The position numbers and the translations under genes are program-made. Shown one piece after another: positions 1 to 6,265 of a stretch of 6,848 nucleotides of DNA (positions within the stretch are counted from its first letter, which is position 1; each line of letters starts with the position of its first letter). Below the pieces are notes generated by a model. It worked only from the letters and a program-made list of their open reading frames with translations. It was not told the origin of the DNA and ran no database searches. The stretch comes from Gammaproteobacteria bacterium (GTDB lineage Bacteria; Pseudomonadota; Gammaproteobacteria; Steroidobacterales; Steroidobacteraceae), in the NCBI GenBank assembly GCA_029857655.1, contig JAOUGR010000116.1, forward strand, positions 1-6,848. The letters run 5' to 3'.

Positions 1-494
1 AGCTGCTCTCGGACACACCGGCGTGGACCGACCTGCGATTGGCCGTCAACAAATACAGACCGCTCCATGTCCGACGTGAACGCACAGGTCCTCGAATCGC
101 ACTTCGTCGTCTATCCGAGCACCGTCACCAGCGCAACATCGCGTGGGTTGGAGACGGCAGAACTTCGGCGCCGACAGCGACTACGAGGACACATCTCTTT
201 GGATGATATTCCGAGCCGCGACCGATACGAACTGGATGTATCAGGCCTGCCATGCGGCTGCGTGCGTGACGGTCGACTCCAGCGTCGCGCCGGCCGCTGA
301 CACGATCTACCAATTACGCATCCGCGCCACCACGGCAGGCGCCTACACGATCTGCGCCGCCGGTTTCGATGCAACGCTCTCAGCCATTGCGGCTTCGGCG
401 GGGTACCTGTCGCCATACTACGCGATTAATTAAGTCGCTGGACGCGAGCGCCAAGGAGGTCCTCGTCGACTACTTCGGCTACAAACTCGCATAG
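1..494 (+). pseudogene. Frame-broken C-terminal part of a phage-virion-like (jelly-roll type) protein
   Basis: No single frame is open across this stretch, but adjoining pieces in three frames read as one protein. Frame 1 gives a segment around ESHFVVYPSTVTSAT (about 97-138). Frame 2 continues from RVGWRRQNF at 140 through TDTNWMYQAC and YQLRIRATTAG to YLSPYYAIN, then stops at TAA 431-433. Frame 3 supplies the ending KSLDASAKEVLVDYFGYKLA and a TAG at 492-494. Both joins move the frame by +1, and skipping one base at about 139 and one at about 431 restores continuity. From memory, the pattern DTNW..C....C...D..VA.....Y.LRI...AG followed by a terminal VDYFG(Y/F)K is typical of C-terminal domains in phage or prophage structural proteins; the fold is inferred. 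The N-terminus lies off the left edge, and a further frame change before position 67 is possible. The cause could be true decay or assembly or sequencing indels. The intact long genes next door argue against generally poor sequence. Confidence 0.6.
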
Positions 495-514
495 CTGGCC
501 CGGTAGCGCCCTGG

Positions 515-2074
515 TTATTCGGTGACCGGATCGCCCGCGGGTTGAACCGGCTTCGGCGGCGGCACGATCAGGCCCAGCACGCGTGTGAAGAGGGGACGCG
601 CCGTCGCTGGCAGCCCGCTGGCGACCAGCGTCAGCCGGTGCCGGTCTTCGTCCCTCAGCGTGCGTGTGAGGCGCAACAGGGCCATGAACACCACAATGCC
701 CACCGGCACTCCGGCGAGGAAGCCGGCCCACGGCCACGCACGCAGCGCATTGACGAGCGCCCAAACCGAGCCGGCCATGGCCACCGAGCTGAACGAGATG
801 CCGGCGAGCGCTTGCCACCGCATGCCCACGCCGAACATGCGCCAGCACAGCCACCACACGCCCACGCCGGCCATCGCCTGCGCGGTGCCGTTGCCGATGG
901 CCGCGCCCATGGCGCCCCACTGCGGAATCAGCAGCACGTCGAGGGAGATCTTGATGACGCCGCACACGCAGTTCCACCACAGCAGACGGCCTTGCTCTTC
1001 GGCCGCCTGCAGCAGATTCTGTGCGGGCATCATGAGAGCCTTGGGGACGGCGAGCACGCACATCAACATGAACACCGGAATCGCAGCGCTCACGCTCTTG
1101 CCGTAGATGGCCCAGATCGGCCCGGCCACGGCAGCGGCGCCGAACAGCAGCGGCATGGCGATGAGCAGCAGGTAGACGCCGGATGTGGCGGTCATCGACA
1201 CCACGCGCGCGCGGTCGCGTCCGTGTTCGGCCATCACGGTGCTGCCCATGGCGCTCGAGAGCGTCTGCGGCGCCAGCAACAACCGCTCGATCAGATTGAG
1301 CGGGAGCGTGAAGAACGTCACTTGCCGGATATCGGGGTTGAACCAGCGCAGCAACGCCACGTCGGAGCGGTCCCACACCACCAGATTCAGTACGGTGAGC
1401 CCGATGCCCTGCGTGGAGAAAACGCGCATGCGGCGCAATAGGCCGGCGGGCAGTTCGGCGGAGCCCGCCTCAGCTGCCTGCGCAAGCAGCGGGCGCAGCT
1501 TCCAGACGAACTCCACCGTGTAGCCCAGCAGTTGCGCGGCCGCGATGCCGATGAGGCTCCAGCCCACCGCCAGCGTGACCAGCGTACCGCCCACTTGAAT
1601 CAGGCCGCCGGCGAGCGCGCCCGGCACGTTGGCCTTCATGTCCTCGGCCGCCATGTTGGCTTGCGACGGAATGAAGTTGAGCACGCGCGGAAAGGCCGAC
1701 AGCATGAGCACGATGGCAGTGGCCTCGAAATCTTCGCGCACCAGCCACAGCGATAATCCGATCCCCACAGCCACCACCGCGCTCATGATCCAGGCCTGCC
1801 ACCGCAGCGCCGTCCGGAATATGGCAAAGGCGAGCGCGCGGTCGCCCTGGCCCAGCGCCTCGGCCATGAACTTGCGCGTCGTAATCGCGAGGCCCACCGA
1901 GCCGAGCATGCCGCTCACGTTGGTCCAAAACGTGAGGTTGTAGAAGTAGCCGAGCAGTTCAGGACCGAACGTGCGCACGGTGAGCACCGACGTGGCAATG
2001 GCGGCGAAGATCGAGAACGCGGTCTCGACGCCGTACCACAGCGAATTGCGCGCGACGGTGCGGGTGTTGCTCAC
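515..2074 (-). CDS. Wzx/RfbX-type polysaccharide (lipid-linked oligosaccharide) flippase
   Basis: This is a 519-residue, very hydrophobic protein with roughly 12-14 predicted membrane segments, for example about residues 11-31, 95-111, 155-185, 299-320 and 430-465. It fits the MATE-like oligosaccharide flippase (polysaccharide biosynthesis) superfamily, whose members are typically 400-520 residues. The N-terminus (ARNSLWYGVETAFSIF) resembles the usual first helix of these exporters. The segment LLIPQWGAMGAAIGNGTAQ (residues 381-399) matches the family pattern of P..G..GAA.. in the second half. Such proteins move undecaprenyl-linked repeat units across the inner membrane. I chose the GTG at 2074 because it overlaps the upstream stop as GTGA and begins where family similarity starts. 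An in-frame ATG at 2131 would add 19 Arg/His-rich residues that lie inside the upstream gene. A weak GGA sits 8 bases before the GTG, so translation probably depends on coupling. The C-terminal tail is Pro-rich (PPPKPVQP). It is the last gene of the operon. The substrate is unknown. Confidence 0.88.
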   Translation of the reverse strand: MSNTRTVARNSLWYGVETAFSIFAAIATSVLTVRTFGPELLGYFYNLTFWTNVSGMLGSVGLAITTRKFMAEALGQGDRALAFAIFRTALRWQAWIMSAVVAVGIGLSLWLVREDFEATAIVLMLSAFPRVLNFIPSQANMAAEDMKANVPGALAGGLIQVGGTLVTLAVGWSLIGIAAAQLLGYTVEFVWKLRPLLAQAAEAGSAELPAGLLRRMRVFSTQGIGLTVLNLVVWDRSDVALLRWFNPDIRQVTFFTLPLNLIERLLLAPQTLSSAMGSTVMAEHGRDRARVVSMTATSGVYLLLIAMPLLFGAAAVAGPIWAIYGKSVSAAIPVFMLMCVLAVPKALMMPAQNLLQAAEEQGRLLWWNCVCGVIKISLDVLLIPQWGAMGAAIGNGTAQAMAGVGVWWLCWRMFGVGMRWQALAGISFSSVAMAGSVWALVNALRAWPWAGFLAGVPVGIVVFMALLRLTRTLRDEDRHRLTLVASGLPATARPLFTRVLGLIVPPPKPVQPAGDPVTE

Positions 2075-4158
2075 CTGGGCGGTCCGAAAGTGCGATCGAG
2101 GCCGACGCGCGTGCCGGTGCGCGGCGTCCATCCCAATTTGTTTTGCGCCGCCGAAATGTCGAACGGATAGGGCGGCCGCAACGATTCGATGCGGTAGCGC
2201 GACAACGGCAATTCGCGCTTGAGCACTTTACCCATTGTCTCGATGCCCGAGGCCGCCAGCATCATGAACCATTTCGGGATGCGGATCGCCTTTTGCGCGG
2301 CGCTGAGATCGGTGCGGCGCTTGGCCACCTTGACGAATTCCTTCTGCGTAATCACCGTGGGGTCGACAATCTGAAACACCTGGCCCACCACGTCGGCCGC
2401 CGGACGCTGTGCGGCGAGAATCAACGCGTCCACCACATCCTCGACGTAAACGAGCGGCAGTTTGTGGCCGCCGTTGCCGACGACGATCCACCGGCCCGCC
2501 AAGCCGATCGCGCCAGACGGGGCAAAGTGCTCGCCGCCGGGTCCGAAGATCTGGCCCGGGCGCAGCACCACGGCCGGCAGCCCTTGCTTGCCGATGGCTT
2601 CGAGCACGATCTTTTCGGCGGCCAGCTTGGTTTGCGTGTAGAGCCCGCGGCGCTCGGGGTACGGCTCATACGCCGAGCTTTCGGTGACCGGCGTGCCCGG
2701 CCGGTGACCCGCCTGATCGAGCACGCTTTGCGAGCTCACGTAGACGACGCGCGCGACCTTGTGTTTGAGGCACGAGGCGATGAGATTGCGCGTGCCCCAG
2801 ATGGTGCCGCGCTCGAACTCTTCCTTGCCGCCGCGCATGGCCGCGCCGACATGATACACGGTCTTGACGCCGGCGACAGCGCGGTCGAGCGCCTCGGCAT
2901 CGCCTAAGTCTCCGTACACGGCGCTGACGTTGGGAAACTCCTTCATCCAGGCGACGGGCCGGCGCACGAAGACGCGGATCGCTTCACCGGAGGCCGCGAG
3001 CTTCTTGACGAGCGGCGCGCCGAGAAAGCCGGCCGCGCCGGTGACGAGAATTCCGGCGGGCGGGGCGGCTTCGGCGGCGGCGCGCGCGGCGGCCACGCGC
3101 TCGAGCTTGGCTGCGTCGGCGAGCTTGGAAACCTGCTCCATCAGCATCACCATGCGGCGGCCTTCGGAGGCGGGAATGGGCGGCTCGGCCCCGGAGGCGA
3201 GAGCCTTATAGTAACCCTCGACGGCGATGGCGATACCGGGATTGCCCTTGAGCTTACCGGTCAGGATGCGGAAGAGATTCCGCGTCATCTGCCAGATGGA
3301 GCTGGCGCCGTTGGCCGACGCGAAATGCATGCGCTGGATCGGCTTCGGGATCATCGGCAACTGGCGGCGCATGGTGAGCGACTGGATGTAGCAGTCGACG
3401 TGAATCACGCCTTTGGTGCCGTGGATCGTCAACTCGTTTTGCATCGGGTTGACGTTCCAGGAAAGATAAATCTGCCCCACGCCGCGCGGACACTCGACCA
3501 TTGTGCGCCACTCGTCGAACATCAGGAACGGCTCGCGGCCGGTGGCATAGAAGCGCGCGTCCACCGAGCGGATTTCGCCGAGGAACGCCTCCATCAGATA
3601 GAGCGCGTGCACGCCGAGATCCTGAAACGGATAAGAGCCGTTGCGGAAGGGCGGCGGCAGCGGGCCGCCGGCATAGGGAATGTAGTTGGAGCTGCGAAAA
3701 AAGTCGACGCCTACGACGTCGCCGATGCGGCCTGACTCGGCAATGCGCCGGGCCGCGAGCACCATCGGGTCCATGCGCGCCGAGTGGTTCACCGACAAGC
3801 GGCGCCCGGCGCGTGTGGCGGCAGCCATCATGCGGTCGCAATCCTCGGCGGTTTCGGCCATCGGCTTTTCGACGAAAACATGGCAGCCGGCCTCGAGCGC
3901 TTCGATGGCGAGCGGCGCATGGAGGGCGGGTGGCGTGAGGATGTGCACGACGTCGGGCTTGGCGGCGGCGAGCATGCCGGCAAGCGATGAGTAGACGCCC
4001 GGGTTGCCATGGCGCGCCGCCATTTCGCGCGCCTTGGGCTGGTCCGGATCGGCAATGCCCACGATTGACACGTTAGGCAACGCGGCCAGCGCTCTCAAGT
4101 GATAGTCGGCCACGTAGCCCGCGCCGACGACGCCGGCGCGAAAGTGAGATTGACTCAT
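2071..4158 (-). CDS. Fusion of Gfo/Idh/MocA oxidoreductase with NAD-dependent epimerase/dehydratase (extended SDR)
   Basis: This 695-residue protein joins two complete enzyme modules. The first, about residues 5-350, is a Gfo/Idh/MocA oxidoreductase. It has a Rossmann motif VVGAGYVADYH (10-20), the acidic ADPD after the second strand (36-39), the hallmark EKP (97-99) and DLGVHALYL (180-188), with Asp180 and His184 at the usual active-site positions. After an Ala-rich linker (about 355-368) comes an extended SDR epimerase/dehydratase module. It shows TGAAGFLG (373-380), GDLGD (416-420), VSSQSV (474-479), the catalytic pair Tyr507 and Lys511 in YTQTK, and LRPGQIFGP (532-540). Both modules keep their key residues, so two NAD(P)-dependent steps on sugar nucleotides or related substrates are likely; the exact reaction is not readable. 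Start choice: the ATG at 4158 overlaps the upstream stop as ATGA and has a GGAAAGGAA ribosome-binding site. An ATG at 4272 would add 38 non-family residues inside the neighbouring gene. The stop overlaps the flippase start. Confidence 0.9.
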   Translation of the reverse strand: MSQSHFRAGVVGAGYVADYHLRALAALPNVSIVGIADPDQPKAREMAARHGNPGVYSSLAGMLAAAKPDVVHILTPPALHAPLAIEALEAGCHVFVEKPMAETAEDCDRMMAAATRAGRRLSVNHSARMDPMVLAARRIAESGRIGDVVGVDFFRSSNYIPYAGGPLPPPFRNGSYPFQDLGVHALYLMEAFLGEIRSVDARFYATGREPFLMFDEWRTMVECPRGVGQIYLSWNVNPMQNELTIHGTKGVIHVDCYIQSLTMRRQLPMIPKPIQRMHFASANGASSIWQMTRNLFRILTGKLKGNPGIAIAVEGYYKALASGAEPPIPASEGRRMVMLMEQVSKLADAAKLERVAAARAAAEAAPPAGILVTGAAGFLGAPLVKKLAASGEAIRVFVRRPVAWMKEFPNVSAVYGDLGDAEALDRAVAGVKTVYHVGAAMRGGKEEFERGTIWGTRNLIASCLKHKVARVVYVSSQSVLDQAGHRPGTPVTESSAYEPYPERRGLYTQTKLAAEKIVLEAIGKQGLPAVVLRPGQIFGPGGEHFAPSGAIGLAGRWIVVGNGGHKLPLVYVEDVVDALILAAQRPAADVVGQVFQIVDPTVITQKEFVKVAKRRTDLSAAQKAIRIPKWFMMLAASGIETMGKVLKRELPLSRYRIESLRPPYPFDISAAQNKLGWTPRTGTRVGLDRTFGPPR

Positions 4159-5210
4159 GCTTCCTTTCCGAACAGGTGTTGTGAGGGATCCTGGCGGCGC
4201 GCGGCGCAATCGACGGCCTGCCGCATCTGCCAGGCGCTGACCGAATACCAGCGATAGCCGCGGCGCGCGCACGCCTCGCCCATGAACTTGAAAAGATTGT
4301 CGAGGCCGCCGCGATCGAGCAGCGCGGTGGAGTTGCGCTCCTGCGCGCCGTGCGTGTAGAGCTTGATGAAGATGTCCTGGCCGATGCGGGGCGCCAGATC
4401 GAACCAGCGTTCGATACGGTACGGCGTGGGCGCGTCCTGCCAGGCGATCTCGCCGGTTTCAAGGCGTGGCATGAGACGCTCGCGCCAGCGCAGGCCCATC
4501 GGCCCGGTGATCATCAGCAGATCGCCCTCACCCGGCTCGCCGGGGCGCACCTGCACGCCGTGGTCGAACGAGCGCGGCGCCGCCGGATCGTCGTTCACCC
4601 AGTAGATCTGATTGACGGTGCGGCTTTGGGTGGGCGAGGCGCCCGACGGCATGGTGAAGTCCGCATAGCAGCCCATCTCGCGCAGCAGCGTGATCTCGTT
4701 GTTGAGCCCGCAGCACAGCCCGTCCGGACGCGAGTTGTCGAGCGCCCAGTTGCCGTGAATGAAGCCGAAGACGGGGCGGCCCTCGTGCCGGCGCAGCAGG
4801 CCGTGGCCCTGGGTGAGCGTTTCAATGAACCCATACATGCGGTCCACGAAATCCTTTTCGCCCTCGCCGTGATGGTGGATGTGAATGTCCACATCGGCGA
4901 TCCGGTCGGCGGTCATTTGCGTCAGCGGATCGAGATACTCGCGCCGGTACTCTTCCTGCGGGAAGAAGAAAGTGTAGACCGGGTGGCGGCCCGCCGAATC
5001 GGCATGACGGCGGGCAATCTGCGGCCACTGGCGCTCCCAGGTGGCCACGCGGGAGCGCGAAGTGGCGGCGTCGGGCTTGAGCCACTCCGGCTCGTAATGG
5101 TCGCAGATCGTCAACCACACGCGCGCGCCGGACGGGGCGGCTCCATTGGCGCGGAAGCGGGAACGGACATAGTCCGGCAACCAAAGCTGGGCATTGCGGG
5201 GTAGTTTCAT
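4155..5210 (-). CDS. Polysaccharide deacetylase-like (NodB/glycoside hydrolase-deacetylase fold) hypothetical protein
   Basis: This 351-residue protein has no signal peptide or membrane segment, so a cytoplasmic location is expected. Motifs in order suggest a divergent polysaccharide-deacetylase type barrel. LTICDHYEP (33-41) sits where NodB proteins carry their metal-binding TFDD strand. DIHIHHHGEGEKD (108-120) supplies a His cluster like the H..H metal motif. FIHGNWALDNS (150-160) follows, then NNEITLLREMGCYADFTMPS (170-189), whose form (leading E..LL...G..ADFT.PS) is typical of such deacetylases. IKLYTHGAQERN (282-293) resembles the late L.H motif. The canonical spacing is not kept, so the assignment rests on motif order and context. 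It is the first gene of the operon, ahead of a sugar oxidoreductase fusion and a flippase, which suggests a role in modifying a polysaccharide or its precursor. The start is the ATG at 5210, and no good ribosome-binding site lies before it. The stop overlaps the next start. It could also be a hydrolase of the same superfamily. Confidence 0.75.
   Translation of the reverse strand: MKLPRNAQLWLPDYVRSRFRANGAAPSGARVWLTICDHYEPEWLKPDAATSRSRVATWERQWPQIARRHADSAGRHPVYTFFFPQEEYRREYLDPLTQMTADRIADVDIHIHHHGEGEKDFVDRMYGFIETLTQGHGLLRRHEGRPVFGFIHGNWALDNSRPDGLCCGLNNEITLLREMGCYADFTMPSGASPTQSRTVNQIYWVNDDPAAPRSFDHGVQVRPGEPGEGDLLMITGPMGLRWRERLMPRLETGEIAWQDAPTPYRIERWFDLAPRIGQDIFIKLYTHGAQERNSTALLDRGGLDNLFKFMGEACARRGYRWYSVSAWQMRQAVDCAARRQDPSQHLFGKEA
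4161..4169 (-). promoter_or_regulatory. Ribosome-binding site for the fusion gene, inside the preceding gene
   Basis: The minus strand reads GGAAAGGAA just before the ATG at 4158, within the last codons (Gly-Lys-Glu) of the deacetylase-like gene. With the ATGA overlap it fixes the start at 4158 rather than the in-frame ATG at 4272, and it suggests that ribosomes finishing the first gene re-initiate on the second. Confidence 0.7.
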
Positions 5211-5413
5211 GTGGCGCTTGACCGGCGGCGGGCAACCGCTGGTGGCGCGGCCCTCCTCCTCGCCGGTCCTCTCTCTAACTTAGGGCATGGGCCCGTTTGC
5301 CTCCATGGGAAAACAGTTCCAGAGCCGCAACTGCCGCCGAACGGGCTACTCCACCTATCGGATGGGCGGGAATCTGTTGTGAGGACCCTGCCACTGCCGA
5401 TATCCTGGAAAGA
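5211..5413. other. Divergent intergenic region with inverted repeats (possible structured leader or operator)
   Basis: This 203-base gap separates the minus-strand operon from the plus-strand glycosyltransferase, so it should carry promoters for both. I could not pick a convincing -35/-10 pair or a sigma-54 site on either strand. It holds several inverted repeats. GCCCGTT (5291-5297) pairs with AACGGGC (5340-5346). CAGTT (5314-5318) with AACTG (5329-5333) nests inside it. TATCGG (5356-5361) pairs with CCGATA (5397-5402). A short GGGC/GCCC pair (5283-5286 and 5291-5294) would compete with the first stem. The repeats end just before the glycosyltransferase ribosome-binding site. They could form a leader RNA or protein-binding sites, or be chance in GC-rich DNA. 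Confidence 0.4.
5407..5412 (+). promoter_or_regulatory. Probable ribosome-binding site of the glycosyltransferase
   Basis: GGAAAG lies directly before the GTG at 5414, with four bases between the GGA core and the start codon. It supports the GTG as the start over a TTG at 5297, which would add 39 residues with no family similarity, and over the ATG at 5447, which would remove the first beta strand of the enzyme fold. Confidence 0.5.
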
Positions 5414-6265
5414 GTGCCTGATCGTTCCCCCCGCGTCACCGTGCTGATGCTTACCTACAACCGGCCGCAACTGATCGGGCGCGCTGTCGCGAGCGTAGTC
5501 CGCCAGAGTTGTCAGGATTGGGAGCTGATCGTCGTTCAGGACGGATCGAACGAACACACGGTCGGGGTGATGAGCGAATGGGCCGCGCGCGACGGACGCA
5601 TCGTCTATCTGCGGCGCGACAAGGGCGGCAACATCGCCGACGCCACCAACTACGGCCTTGCGCGGGCGCGCGGCGAGTATGTCGCGATTCTCGACGACGA
5701 CGATGCCTGGATCGACGAACACAAACTGGCTCGGCAGGTGGAGTTTCTCGACGCGCATCCGGATCACGCCGGTTGCGGCGGCGGCGCGATCGTGGTGGAC
5801 GGGGCCGGCGCCGAGCAGTTCCGCTACCGCAAGCCGGTGTCGGACGCCGACATTCGCCGCCGCGCGCTCTACGCCAACCCGATGGTGCATTCCACCGGCA
5901 TCTTTCGCCGCGCCGCGCTCGAGCGCATCGGGCGCTACGACGCCTCGCTCGCCGGCTTTCAGGACTGGGACGTGTGGCTCAAACTGCTCGGCGAAGGCAA
6001 GCTGGCCAACTTCGACGAACCCCTGGTGTACTACACGTTGTGGGAGGGTGGAGGTTCGTTCTCCAATCAACGCCGCAACACCGAATCGGCCTTGAAAATC
6101 GTGCTGCGGCACCGTCATCGCCTTCCCGGTTTTGCCGGCGCATTGGCTATGGCGACGGCGTATTACCTGTATTCCTTCCTGCCTGTTAGCGTCAAGCAAG
6201 CTACGTATCAAACGCTGTCGCGGCTCAAGAAACAATTTTTCGCGCCGCGCGTTAGCGCCACCTGA
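5414..6265 (+). CDS. Family 2 glycosyltransferase (GT-A fold)
   Basis: This 283-residue protein has the standard layout of a GT2 inverting glycosyltransferase. The first strand is VTVLMLTYNRP (8-18). WELIVVQDGS (36-45) carries the nucleotide-binding Asp, here with Gln where many members have a second Asp. GNIADATNYGLARARGEYVAILDDDDAW (72-99) includes the metal- and nucleotide-sugar-binding acidic motif at 94-97. GIFRRAALERIGRYD (162-176) and FQDWDVWLKLL (182-192) follow; Asp184 is a good candidate for the catalytic base region. The length is normal for a single-domain GT2. The C-terminal part (about 237-258) is moderately hydrophobic and followed by a basic stretch (RLKKQ), so peripheral binding to the inner membrane is possible. 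It would transfer a sugar from a nucleotide donor to a lipid-linked acceptor; donor and acceptor are unknown. It is transcribed divergently from the operon that holds the flippase, and its 3' end overlaps the convergent beta-barrel gene by 14 bases. Confidence 0.92.
   Translation: MPDRSPRVTVLMLTYNRPQLIGRAVASVVRQSCQDWELIVVQDGSNEHTVGVMSEWAARDGRIVYLRRDKGGNIADATNYGLARARGEYVAILDDDDAWIDEHKLARQVEFLDAHPDHAGCGGGAIVVDGAGAEQFRYRKPVSDADIRRRALYANPMVHSTGIFRRAALERIGRYDASLAGFQDWDVWLKLLGEGKLANFDEPLVYYTLWEGGGSFSNQRRNTESALKIVLRHRHRLPGFAGALAMATAYYLYSFLPVSVKQATYQTLSRLKKQFFAPRVSAT

Noticed and set aside
67..300. Separate small plus-strand gene of 77 codons
   Set aside because: Only its first half looks protein-like and it continues in the next frame; it is better read as part of the broken gene at 1-494.
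495..514. Possible terminator between the broken gene and the flippase stop
   Set aside because: CTGGCCC and GCCCTGG are mirror-like, not complementary, so no hairpin forms and there is no T run.
426..1376. Long minus-strand open frame (316 codons) rich in Arg, Ala, Gly and His
   Set aside because: It overlaps the flippase in another frame on the same strand; composition is typical of a shifted reading of GC-rich coding DNA and no domain is visible.
542..1441. Plus-strand open frame of 299 codons opposite the flippase
   Set aside because: It is antisense to a well-supported membrane protein and is full of His, Arg and Gln, as expected of a shadow frame.
5211..5290. Promoter-like hexamer TTGACC at 5219 and TAACTT near 5276
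   Set aside because: The spacing is far from 16-18 bases, so they do not make a promoter together.
5303..5396. Cobalamin-riboswitch-like strings (GGGAA, CCGCAACTG, GCCACTG)
   Set aside because: There is no B12 box (AGCC.GGAGACC type), spacing does not fit, and a polysaccharide glycosyltransferase is not an expected target.
5297..5413. TTG-initiated extension of the glycosyltransferase
   Set aside because: The extra 39 residues show no similarity to the family and have no ribosome-binding site; the GTG at 5414 has one.
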